A DNA stretch of 64,000 nt from Zanthoxylum bungeanum (taxonomy: Eukaryota > Streptophyta > Magnoliopsida > Sapindales > Rutaceae): the NCBI GenBank assembly GCA_019454045.1, contig SKCR01049654.1, positions 124,001 to 188,000 of the forward strand, given 5' to 3'. This document shows positions 1 to 9,907 of this stretch, in pieces. The position numbers and the translations under genes are program-made. Under the pieces are notes generated by a model, which saw only the letters and a list, made by a program, of their open reading frames with translations, was not told the origin of the DNA and made no database searches. How positions within the stretch are numbered: the first letter of the stretch is position 1; each line of letters opens with the position of its first letter.

Positions 1-320
1 TATATGCAAATTTAGGTGTAAGTTTTATTTTTGTGCATATGGATTTAGAAGCATGATACTCTTGGAAATAGTGTTACTTAAGCTTGATTAAATTATTACA
101 CAAATCCTTTCATTACAAGTGACATAAGTAAGAGACCATTCCGAACCCAACGTTTTGAGGTCTTCCCTTGCGAGGGGTGAGTGCGGCCTTAAATCTCATT
201 TTCCCGGTTCACACCGGGTGGCGACTCCATTATTCTCCGGTTTAGTCCCCGTGGCTACTCCGTACTCCCGATCGGGCCGCGAGCCCGGGACAGCATGCGT
301 CGTCCATTTCTGTGTCCACA
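1..320 (+). repeat. 3' end of E1 5' LTR (cut by window edge)
   Basis: This stretch repeats the last ~320 bases of the 3' LTR almost exactly and ends TGTCCACA just upstream of the primer-binding site. The same LTR end appears reversed at 38975, 45476 and 55231. Confidence 0.85.
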
Positions 321-325
321 CAGTC

Positions 326-343
326 TGGCGACTCCACTGGGGA
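326..343 (+). other. Primer-binding site of E1
   Basis: The 18 bases TGGCGACTCCACTGGGGA start with TGG, which pairs with the CCA tail of a tRNA, and lie 5 bases after the LTR end. The reverse complement sits at the equivalent place in E2 (45455-45472). A PBS matching tRNA-Arg is reported for Ogre elements. I believe this is that type, but the tRNA assignment is from memory. Confidence 0.75.
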
Positions 344-1505
344 TAGAGAATCAGCCCCGAAATATTGTCTTGTAATGTTTGGATTTATGTTTTAATTGAC
401 CGTGTTATAGTGGGTAAAATGAGGGTTTAATCAAAGGCATTTTGAGGCTAGGTAACGGTTTGGTGTCTTCCTTCATTCACTACCTTTCTAGAAGGAAAAG
501 CTGTGAAGGCACCTATATAGCCATCTACCCGTAGCCTATTGTGATGGACTAATTTGGAGGACTCGTTGTTTATTCCTGTTACCAAGCGATAAGAGCCTAA
601 GAGGCTAGGGTACTTAAGAGAGCCTCGCTCCACCCTCCCTCTGGGGTATCTACAACAGGAAATCCATTTGACAGTCAGTTATACACCATAGCTCATTGGC
701 ACGTACCTTAGTGTATAAAAAAGGGTGCGCTCACTTGTCGCTCGAACCTTGATTGGGAGGCCTAGTTGTGGGCCATCCTTCGCCGGTGAGAGCATTTGTC
801 TACACTCTGCGAACCCACCCATAGATCGGGGTTGTATGGTTAAAGTAACAATTATTTCCTTGAGTATGTGCTTGTGGACCATCCTCATTTGGATGCGACT
901 ATTGTCAGAAATGCGAACTTGCTGGGCCATTTAAACTGGGGCGAGTTCGTACCTTATGTCCATTAGGCCCAAAACTTCTGAAATGTTGATGGGCCATTCT
1001 GTAGAAATCATTGTTTTATGTTTGCATTATCTTTCTTTTATGCTGGTGTTTGGGAACATCGTCGTTTGGATCCATTTGGACCATTTGTCAAGGGATATGG
1101 GCTTGTTGGGCCATTTAAACTGGGACAAGAACGTATTTTATGACGATTGGGCCAAAGGCTTCTAAGTGATGATGGGCCACTTGTGTTTGTGTTCGGAACA
1201 TTACCATTTGGATTAGTTGAGCTCATTGCCATGAGATGTGAACTCGTTGGGCCATTTAAACTGGGACGAGTTCACTCCTATGACTGTTAGCCCAAAGCTT
1301 CTAAATGATGATGGGCCGATTTGTGTGAAAATTTAATGAGTTGATATATTTCTTGTATCGCGTGCATCTCATGCATCACATGCACCTCATGCATACATGC
1401 ACCATGTTAACCCCCTTTTGTCTTGAAAGCCATCATAGATACCCGTTGGTTAGGGAAGATGGCAGACTTGTCAAAAGACCAAGCAGCCACCAAGAGTACC
1501 GGCAG
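344..1505 (+). other. Non-coding 5' leader of E1
   Basis: There is no credible reading frame here. Bases about 430-760 match, in reverse complement, the leader of E2 (about 45050-45370), including the stretch around GAAAAGCTGTGAAGGCACCT. Bases about 800-1470 match the E3 leader just upstream of its Gag. The match to E3 runs to about 1455, where E3 starts Gag shortly afterwards. In E1 the sequence jumps to material that lies after integrase in E3, so gag-pol appears deleted near 1490-1510. Confidence 0.65.
905..1325 (+). repeat. Imperfect tandem repeat in leader (3 copies)
   Basis: The box CCATTTAAACTGGG occurs at 927, 1111 and 1252. Each is followed by a GAACGT/GAGTTC-like stretch and then GGCCCAAA..CTTCT..ATGATGGGCC. 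Spacing is 184 and 141 bases. Three related copies lie reversed at about 61500-61950 in E3. Confidence 0.7.
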
Positions 1506-1625
1506 AAGACCTAACCCAACGGGATAGGAAACTCATCCGCATGCATGCATACACGTAACGTATCCTTCATTCTTTTTCGTGTTTGTTCTGTTTTATAATA
1601 ACAAGTTTCAGAGGAGAAAAAGAGA
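1505..1625 (+). other. Conserved Ogre-like module, copy 1
   Basis: This segment runs CCTAACCCAACGGGATAGG, then a CATGCATGCATACACG stretch, then a T-rich tract. It matches the segment directly downstream of integrase in E3 (58940-59045, reversed), plus 2157-2262 in this element and 43570-43670 in E2. In each case a minisatellite follows closely. Confidence 0.55.
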
Positions 1626-1694
1626 AAGCGTCAAATACAAGCCAACCAGAAGCAGCAACGGTACAATGTTAGCAGTCTTCAGGAACGAATCACA

Positions 1695-1991
1695 GGGGCG
1701 AGGCCCATATCAGTATCAGTCTGGGGCGAGGCCCATATCAGTATCAGTCTGGGGGCGAGGCCCATATCAGTATCAGTTGGGGGCGAGGACCATAACAGTA
1801 TCAGTTGGGGGTGAGACCCACATCAGTATCATCTGGGGGCGAGGCCCGTATCAGTATCAGTCTAAGGGCGAGGCCCATATCAGTGTCAGCTGGGGGCGAG
1901 GCCCATATCAGTATCAGCTTGGGGGTGAGGCCCACATCAGCATCAGTTTGGGGATGAGTCACAGGGCCGAGGCCTACATTAGTATCAGTTT
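1695..1991 (+). repeat. Minisatellite A, ~26-29-bp unit
   Basis: About ten units of the form GGGGCGAGGCCCATATCAG plus TATCAGT. Each contains the small inverted repeat GGGC-GAG-GCCC (first at 1696-1706). The same repeat in reverse orientation forms the array at 43140-43500 of E2. The apparent long reading frame across it is a by-product of the repeat. Confidence 0.9.
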
Positions 1992-2156
1992 GGCCGAGTA
2001 TGGCACTCCGAAAGTGGAGCATGGTTCGAAAATGGACTACTATCACATCTCACCGAAAATGGTACTCCGAAAGTGGAACATGGTTCGAAAATGGACTACT
2101 TTCACATCTAACCGAAAGTGGCACTCCAAAAATGGAGCACGGTTCAGAATGGACCA
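1992..2156 (+). repeat. Minisatellite B, ~60-bp unit
   Basis: Just under three copies of a unit with GGCACTCCGAAAGTGGAGC, a GGTTCGAAAATGGACTAC stretch and a CACATCTCACCG tail. The relative in E2 is the reversed array at 41700-41940. Confidence 0.85.
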
Positions 2157-2262
2157 AGGAAGGCCTAACCATCGGAATATGATACATATCCATGCATACA
2201 TGCATACATATCACATACATCCAATTTTTGTTTTGTATTCGCAGGATTGTAGCGGTAAGACC
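2157..2262 (+). other. Conserved Ogre-like module, copy 2
   Basis: This is a second copy of the 1505 module: GGCCTAACC, ATGCATACATGCATACATA, then TTTTGTATTCGCAGG. The last part has the form of a plant 3' splice site, a T-rich tract followed by CAG. Minisatellite C starts about 75 bases later. Confidence 0.5.
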
Positions 2263-2334
2263 ACCTCATCAAGTAACGGTTCAAAAATGAGCCACATTCT
2301 CGGACGCACGGTTCGGAAATGACCTCTACCACAA

Positions 2335-2860
2335 CAGAGGCCGAAAATGGCGATCCAAAATGGAGCACACACAACAGATGCCGAAAATGGCGTTCCAAAA
2401 TGGAGCACACACAGCAAATGCCGAAAATGGCGCTCCAAAATGGAGCACACATAACAGATGCGAAATGGCGTTCCAAAATGGAGCACACACAACAGATGCT
2501 GAAAATGGCGTTCCAAAGGGAGCACACACAGCAAATGCCGAAATGGCGCTCCAAAATGGAGCACACATAACAGATGCCGAAAATGGCGTTCCAAAATGGA
2601 GCACACAACAACAGATGCCGAAAATGGCGTTCCAAAATGGATCACACACAGCAAATGCCGAAAATGGCGCTCCAAAATGGAGCACACATACAGATGCCGA
2701 AAATGGCGTTCTAAAATGGAGCACACGCAGCAGACGCCGAAATGGCGCTCCAAAATGGAGCACACCAACAGATGCCGAAAATGGCGCTCCAAAAATGGGG
2801 GCACATACATCAGATGCCGAAAATGGCGCTCCAAAATGGAGCACAGTTCTAAAATGGACC
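2335..2860 (+). repeat. Minisatellite C, ~40-bp unit, ~13 copies
   Basis: Units read CCGAAAATGGCGCTCCAAAA, then TGGAGCACACA and CAGATG. Each holds the perfect inverted repeat GCTCCA-AAA-TGGAGC (for example 2432-2446) or a one-base variant. Units vary by single-base deletions. Reversed relatives lie in E2 at about 41940-42055. The several long open frames over the array on both strands are artefacts of its periodicity. Confidence 0.92.
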
Positions 2861-2981
2861 ACCAGATCAACTCAGTTCGAAGCAGCGGCAAGTCAGGTGG
2901 CAGCTGGCGAGCCAGGTAAGTTAAAATGCATTGCATAACTTTGATAGGATTGTCACTGTTACACATTACACAAGTCCAATC

Positions 2982-2995
2982 AAAGTGGGGGCGAC
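2982..2995 (+). other. Polypurine tract of E1
   Basis: AAAGTGGGGGCGAC lies immediately before the LTR start TGTAGGCACTGC. The reverse complement is found at the matching edges of E2 (41187-41200) and E3 (58126-58139). Confidence 0.75.
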
Positions 2996-3715
2996 TGTAG
3001 GCACTGCATTTTTGCATATAATCCCGATGATGAGTCTCATTTAGAGGCACTATCTTTTAAGTCGCGGAAGCCGCGGGAAACGGACGTAGGAAGGGAAAAG
3101 ATGGAAATCAGTACTTTGTCGAATTTGACTCGCTTGTTTTTTAGCTCGGGCTCGCTGGTGGACCTCCGTTTTTAAAGCACCTTTAGCCTAAAAAACCTGC
3201 AAACCCTTAACCTTGGCCCCAAAACCCCACATCTAGCCCTCATGCATAAATCCAAGCCCATCTCACCCAACCCAATCCAAATAATTAAAATTTAAAATAC
3301 ATGTCACCAATTAAATTAATTTAAATTAACCAATTAAGGAATAAATCTAAACTAAATTATTAATTAGATATGTAATGAATTAAATAAGATAATGAAACCA
3401 TTTACCAAATTAAATAAGACATTAAATATAATTATACCAAATTAAAATATTGTAACTTCCTAACTTAAAAGATATATACTAAATTAAAGAAATATTATGC
3501 CTAATAAAATCAATCATAACCAATTAAAAATATTGACTTCCTAATCTAACAAATTAAATGCCTAATTAACACCAATCAAATATTCAACCTTCCTAATTCA
3601 CCAAAATTTGTCCCCATCAAATCCCTTGCTTTCCTTGTCTAACACCAAATCATATCTCTCTTTAATGCACCAAATCCCTCCCTTGTCAAGCAAGGATAAA
3701 CCCTAGCCCTTGTCT

Positions 3716-3722
3716 ATATAAA
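3716..3722 (+). promoter_or_regulatory. TATA box of E1 LTR
   Basis: TCTATATAAACAACAC lies 720 bases into the LTR, after an AT-rich U3. CTTTTATA boxes on the minus strand sit at the corresponding side of E2 (40612-40619) and E3 (57488-57495). Confidence 0.5.
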
Positions 3723-4199
3723 CAACACTTTTCCAAGCCATCATTCTCCCCTGGATCTCTTACACGGCACTTCATAAAAACAAAAACAGAAAAATAAGAA
3801 GACTCTCTCGGCTCACTCTCATGGATGCATGAAAACAAAATAAACCCTAAACCTACAAATAACTCACGCAGTTTGCCCAGACCTCACACAAATTGCCACA
3901 GTTTGGCCCACGTTCTTCACACCTAGCCTTCACGCGAGCAGCCTTCTTGACCAATTCAGCGCAACCCATGCCTCAACTCACCTAACGCCTCATCTCGCCA
4001 CCAGCCACGTACACAAGCACTCACGCCATCAGCCTCGCCCTTCAGCCACACAAATCAAACGCACTCAGCCAATTCACACATGCTCCATAACAAGCCAACA
4101 CGACACAAGCGCACCTGCCCCATAACGCCACAACCCAACCCACACGTTCACAGCTAGCCACAACACCCTTTTGGCCAATTCAGCACACCACACTGCCCA

Positions 4200-4305
4200 C
4201 TGCCACCAGAAAACAGTCCGCAAAATAGCCCCCACGAAACTGCCCAAAACAGTCCCCGAAACTACCCAAAACAGTCCCTGAAACTGCCGAGAATAGCCCC
4301 TTAAA
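4200..4305 (+). repeat. Short ~20-bp tandem repeat in LTR
   Basis: Four or five imperfect copies of a unit like CCAAAACAGTCCCCGAAACTG, in C/A-rich R-U5 sequence. Confidence 0.55.
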
Positions 4306-4649
4306 CCCTTAAATAGTGACCGGAAATACACCCGAAACAGCAGCAAAACGGAGCAAAAACAATAGCTTGAACAGCAAAATAGCGAGTTAAGATTTAATCC
4401 AGTGAACCGGAAGAGTTGTGGAGTGATAGCCCTTCCGACGGCCGTGAAACGCAAGTCCGAAAGTCGACATAAAAGGTTAGACCTGAGGGTATTTTTCACA
4501 CTTGTTTTCAGTTGTATTTTTTTATTTATTGAGTTCCGTTTGCATGATTATTTTTGAGTGAAGCATGTTGTGGCCCTTGAATAGATAGAAAGTGCATGAA
4601 TTATGAAATATTGTATGTTGTGGCCTTGGAATAAAATGAAAGATGTGTC

Positions 4650-4760
4650 AATTCTCGCGGTATATCGGATGGAAACCCGGACATAAATTTCATAGCCGAT
4701 TCCGAATGGACGGTAGTATGATCTGTACTCGGGATACAACTCCACGTACCGCTTGAGTAA
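4650..4760 (+). other. Conserved LTR box, copy 1
   Basis: About 100 bases centred on CCGAATGGACGGTA and GATACAACTCCACGTACC. The same box recurs at 5560-5665 and, reversed, in E2 (39535-39670), the E2 5' LTR (about 46020-46107) and E3 (56735-56845). It is better kept than its surroundings. Confidence 0.6.
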
Positions 4761-4799
4761 ATGGCACTTTCTTTTGTTTTATGTTGCTTTGATTTATTT

Positions 4800-5500
4800 A
4801 TTATTCGTCATTTAAATTCCGCATGTTACTTGTTTATGCATGATGCGATCGAGCGCATGGGCTTAGTAAGTCGGATTAAAGGTCCCCTATTTGGAGGGGT
4901 TAAAACCCTTTACCATGATGCTTTACCGCGCCGGTAGATGTGTGTTCGGTTGAATGTAAGAGATGTTCAGTTGGGCATACTAAGTTTGATATTATTGTCT
5001 TTACTCTTTGTATGCATGATGCGATCGAGCGCATTGGCTTTGTAAGTCGGATTAAAGGTCCTCTATTTGGAGGGGTTAAAACCCTTTACCACGATGATTT
5101 ACCGCGCTGGTTGATGTGTGTTCGGTTGAATGTAAGATATGTTCAATCGGGCATACTAAGTTTGATATTATTGTCTTTATTCTTTGTATGCATGATGCGA
5201 TCGAGCGCATGGGCTTAGTGAGTCGGATTAAAGGTCCCATATTTGGAAGGGTTAAAATCCTTTACCACGATACTTTGATGCGCCGGTTGATGTATATTCA
5301 TTTGAATGTACGATGTGTTCAATCAGGTATACGAAGTTTCATATAGTTATCATTGTCTTTGTACGCATTGTAATGAAAGGCGCATTGGTTTATTGTGTTG
5401 GATTAAAAGGTTCTCCATTTGGGGGAAGAAAAGCCTAAAAGGCTACATTTACCACGATATTTGCCGTGTCTTTCATCTATTGATTGCATCATTTACCTTA
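4800..5500 (+). repeat. 176-bp tandem repeat in LTR
   Basis: TGATGCGATCGAGCGC occurs at 4841, 5017 and 5193, exactly 176 bases apart. A fourth decayed unit follows to about 5480. Units also share GTCGGATTAAAGGTCC. Related degenerate units lie reversed in E3 at about 56170-56640. Short open frames here are repeat artefacts. Confidence 0.92.
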
Positions 5501-5559
5501 GTCTTGGCTTAACGTAGTATAATTCATATATCCATGTTATGATAGCATTTGAGTATTAT

Positions 5560-5665
5560 TTCTTGTAGTATATCGGATGGAAACCCAGACATAAATTCCG
5601 TAGCCGATTTCGAATGGACGGTAATGCGGTCTGTACTTGGGATACAATTCCACGTACCACTTGGA
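5560..5665 (+). other. Conserved LTR box, copy 2
   Basis: A second copy of the 4650 box (TCGAATGGACGGTAATGCGG). The two copies flank the 176-bp array, so the array plus one box may have arisen by local duplication. Confidence 0.6.
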
Positions 5666-6314
5666 AAAGTGCTCACATGTGTGTTTGTGTCCATATTAGT
5701 TATCTTCTTTTGCACCACGTCATAGCATGCTTACTTTAATGCCTAATTGCATCCTTAAGTGTCTTTTTACATTATGTACTTAGTTGACTCTTTTATTTGT
5801 GCATGGACATGTAATGGCTATTTGTTTATGATATGTCTATGAAATCACATGTTCACCATTATTTGATTCGCCTTTATGTGTGCTTGTGTGGTTAGTGTGT
5901 GCTTGTGTTTCCATGAATACAATATGCCAATGAAGTTGTATGTTCGTTGCTACTTTCATGTACTCTCAAGCATGCAATCTTAGATGTGAAATATATGCAA
6001 ATTTAGGTGTAAGTTTTATTTTTGTGCATATGGATTTAGAAGCATGATACTCTTGGAAATAAGTGTTAATTAAGCTTGATTAAATAATTACACAAATCCT
6101 TTCATTACAAGTGACATAAGTAAGGGACCATTCCGAACCCAAGGTTTGAGGTCTTCCCTTGCGAGGGGTGAGTGCGGCTTTAAATCTCATTTTCCCGATT
6201 CACACCGGGTGGCGACTCCATTATTCTCCGGTTTAGTCCCCCGTGGCTACTCCGTACTCCCGACTGGGCCGCGAGCCCGGGACAGCATGCGTCGTCCAGT
6301 TTCTGTGTCCCACA

Positions 6315-7697
6315 CCTGGTCCAATCTATCAAAACAAATAACAAAAAATGGTCAAAACCGCTATTTACGGAACTTTCTACTTATCTATAATAAACTTCTG
6401 GACCTTCCCAGAATACATGAATCCTCTCCGATTCTACAATTTAAGCTTCATTACTCTAATATATCTTTATATTCTATTTTAAACTAGCTAAATGGCTTAA
6501 ATTCTCTTTTTACGCGTTTGTGGAAAATCTTGCGGAAAAGTTTCCACAAATGCTGCGGAAGGATCCTGAACCTTCCGAACTAATCTGGAATTACTTAATT
6601 ACTCTCGCAATATCATATTTATGTCGTATCCATAGTTACGGTCATGAACGCTCAGTCAAGCGAGAAACTCGATTTCACCGGAAACCCGTTTTATCTACTG
6701 GATCGACCTAATCTAATACGTTCTCATTTGGATTCTACGACAATCACATATTCAACATACTAAGGCTCAAACAACTCAATTTATTACACTACGTTACTCT
6801 ACGAAGTTACTAGAAACATTCGAATATTTAGCGGAAAACTTGAAATTAACGACTTTTTACCGAGAGCTCTTACCAAGATTTCGAGGTCATATACGAACCC
6901 CAAATGATCCCACGAACGCGCTGGAATCGGAGGAATTATGATCGGAGCTACTATTCACGTCGAGGTTACTATTCATAAGTGGCTTCCCTCCTCGTTTCAC
7001 GTGATTTCGGGCACGGATTGGAGAAACCGTCACTACTATCATGTAGTACTCATTGAGGGCTTCGATTTGGCGGGTGGCTCGGGTCATGAATCAAACCGAC
7101 GAGTCGGGATCGACAAACCCACTCCGTGACTTTTCCTTCTCTTTCTCGCCACTCTGGCCGCCCAAATATGAATCGTCGGCCACCACGTGGCTGGCCTGGT
7201 GGAGACGAAGTCGGCGGTGCCGGCACGCACCGCCGGAGGTGGCCGACCAGCCGTGCGCCGGCCACAACTCTCTTTTTCTCTCTCTTCTCCCTCTCTCTCA
7301 TTTTCTTCACTGGTTTCTTTCTTCTTGTTTGTTTTTTTTTTAAAAGAAAAATAGTAACATAAAGTCACCCCTCCAAGAATTACCAATTTGCCCCCACTTA
7401 GAAGGGTATTTTCGGAAATTAGCTATTTTGAAGCCCTTCTGATGTGATTTTCGAAAAGTGTTCAACAAGAAAGTTGTTCGTCTCAAAATTCGTTTACTGT
7501 TTTCGTTATCGAAACGACAAACTTTACGCGTATATTAAAAATTGCGTAATTGATTTTTTAGATGACGCATCTTCTAACACGACAAATCTTCACTTTATAT
7601 TATTTTGATCCATATATCATCACTTGAACTCTTATTCTTTATTATCATCCTGTTCCGAGACCATAACTTCAGTCCGGGAACCTACCGGAACTGTCCT
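6315..7697 (+). repeat. Probable gypsy-type LTR fragment
   Basis: No coding sequence is recognised. The segment ends GGGATGTTACA, like the complete solo LTR at 16146-19189 which ends GGGGATGTTACA, and has a C/T-rich mid part (7120-7340). Its left end is lost at E1. The GC-rich open frames at 7050-7390 on both strands match nothing I know. The LTR reading is inference. Confidence 0.45.
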
Positions 7698-9907
7698 GAA
7701 AATCTGGGATGTTACACCATCATGATGGAATTGGTCAATGAGAGAAATCGAATCTTATATGATCTGATTCGTCTGATATTGAGAGTTACCGAATCAGTTT
7801 CAATACTCTTGGGGATATACTCCAGTAACTCTAATTTGTCCTTTTAATTAAGGTTCCATTAGTTTCTACAATTACTTATATGATATGTATAGGTAGAAAA
7901 TTTGAATCTTGAAAGGTTTGAGATTTCAATCTTTCTTTTGTGTATAGTTATATAATTGAAAAGTATTTGCGCCTCAGAGGTACAAGCAAAAGTTTATCAT
8001 TTATTCTATTTAATAGAATATTGTATTTTATTTGATGGAATATCTTTTCTACGATCTTGAGTAATAAAACTGTTTTATTACTTGGTGTGTAACATTGGAT
8101 GTTGACCATTATAGAAAAGACTTGACTTATTAAAGTCAAATATGAGAGTGATAAACTATAAATGGACCTACGTAATTAATAAGATAAAAAGACCCTAAGA
8201 CATCTTCCGTATAACTTCAATAAGATGTCTGAATCATTTATAAAGTATTTGATACTTAATGGTTCTGTTATTTTCTTATCGAAAAAAATTATCTTATAAC
8301 TTATAGTGGGAGTGATATTTGATATCGATTTCGGAAGTTAGATTAGACCATAGATCTAAGATTGTTCATAGCTCACTACTATCAAGTTTTGAACTTGATT
8401 GAGCTTTCATTGTGAATCGTTCATAAATATTGAAATGGTTTGCTTAGTAAAAGCAAAGTAAGCTTATTAAAGGTTTGACCTTTATAGTATGATAGTGAGA
8501 AAAGTTACACTCAACAATCTATTGTAGATCCTGAAGGAACTTGTTTCTAATCACACTAATTGAACAATTAAAGATTTATTAGTTAATGTTGATATTAAAC
8601 TGTATTTTAGCTATGAATGCAAAGTGGCATTTGTGAATGGCCTCTTCAGATAAGAGATATGTTGTGATTTCTTTATTGGAGAGTTCATTCTGGAATGGCC
8701 CTAGAGTTTGAGTTCATTCAGGTAAGTCTTCTGGAAATCAGAGCCTATTGTAGACTTGGGAAAGCCTTCTGGAAATCATATTCTCTACTTTTGATTAAAG
8801 TCAGATTGTCTGATTCTATCAAAACATATAGAATTCATATATGATAGTAGGGTCAGTGGGAGTGTACAAATTTCTTTCTAGTGTTATATATCCTAATGAT
8901 ATTATCATTATTAATGTAATAATGAGATGTTTGTGAGGTAAATGGTTTACCTAAGTCTTCGTTTCTCCGTGAAAGCGGTGGGAGTAGTCTTTGTTATATT
9001 TGATATAACGTTTTATATATGATATAAAACTAAGAGACTTGTGAGATACTCTTATTTGTTGTGCATTATATATGATCTAATATAGGACACAACATGACTA
9101 ACTGTATGACAATTAGTATAATTGTTTGACAGTTAGTGTGTCTCGTGTATATAGTATTAATCTTTCGTAAATGATGATTCCTTGATCAAAAGAGAAATTG
9201 ATTAGAATGTCTAGTCAATCTTATGCATCATGGGATGATGGCATAATGAATACTATATTATATGCGAATAAAGATATCAATTCAATCGTAATTGTTGTGA
9301 GCAATTTTGATATGCTACAAATCATAAGATGTGTCTGAAACATGTTCTTTGTTATCTTTGAGATATTAAGAACGAGATTCTTATTCATGGAGAATATAGT
9401 CTACAACCACGAGGGCCTGATAAGTTTTGAGTCTTATTATGATGATAGACGATATATGTCATAAAGAGTCAGAAAAGATGCAGTAGGAGTGTCACGAATG
9501 ATTCTACTGTGTAAGTAGAATTAATTGTAACTTATGAAGTATTGACTTATGAAGTTACAAAGTGACCTTATAAATTAGAAATTTTGATATTGGTGTTGTG
9601 CTTGTGGTTGTCTGCATAGTATTTTGGACCTGATCCTTAAATCCTTGGAAAATTTTATAGTTATAACACAATATTGATATAGCATCTGAGTCATATTGAT
9701 GTATAACTTAGGTTATACAAAAATATAAATGATGTTGTTTAAAGGAAATGTTTTGGGTTTGTTGGACAAACTCAATATGTTATAGTCGGCCTACTTGTTG
9801 TTGCCTACCTCTTAAGTGTTAGGTCAGCTCTGAGGACCATGCGTATGTAATACATATTAAGATGTGTATATGATACCGTGGATTGGCACTAGAGCAGTGG
9901 GAGAAAT
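7698..9907 (+). mobile_element. Internal-region fragment of copia-type non-coding element (copy A)
   Basis: AT-rich sequence without a usable frame. Bases 7698-8485 match 13805-14602, and 9066-9907 match 25076-25304 plus 29264-29873. It ends in the purine tract GCAGTGGGAGAAAT right before an LTR. It therefore reads as the 3' two-thirds of an internal region. It may be decayed pol or a large non-autonomous derivative; I cannot tell which. Confidence 0.6.

Larger units (their letters stand above)
1..6314 (+). mobile_element. Ogre/Tat-like non-autonomous LTR retrotransposon E1
   Basis: The end of a 5' LTR (1-320), a primer-binding site, a 2.65-kb internal region and a complete 3' LTR (2996-6314) follow each other in the order expected for an LTR retrotransposon on the + strand. 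Positions 1-320 and about 5993-6314 are near-identical direct repeats. The internal region carries no Gag or Pol remnant, only a leader and three tandem-repeat blocks, so it could move only with proteins from a relative. Element E3 (55231-61991) shares its LTR ends, leader and repeats and keeps Tat-type Gag. The lineage name is inferred from E3, the PBS and the repeat-rich 3' untranslated region, which is known for Tat/Ogre elements. Confidence 0.8.
2996..6314 (+). repeat. 3' LTR of E1 (3319 bp)
   Basis: It starts TGTAGGCACTGC after the polypurine tract and ends TGTCCCACA. The final ~320 bases repeat positions 1-320. A TATA box at 3716-3722 implies a U3 of about 750 bp and an R-U5 of about 2.5 kb, which carries all the tandem repeats. 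E2 and E3 LTRs are shorter (2212 and 2895 bp), mostly because these repeats differ. There is no convincing protein in it. Confidence 0.85.

Noticed and set aside
2335..2860. CRISPR-like array of regularly spaced repeats
   Set aside because: Units are contiguous and diverge along their whole length, there are no unique spacers or cas genes, and the setting is a plant retrotransposon.
2211..3050. Long open frames on both strands over the 40-bp minisatellite (up to 279 codons)
   Set aside because: The translated strings only repeat the DNA period, are open in several frames at once and match no family.
7050..7390. Overlapping frames in a GC-rich patch
   Set aside because: Both strands are open, there is no motif, and it lies inside an LTR-like fragment.
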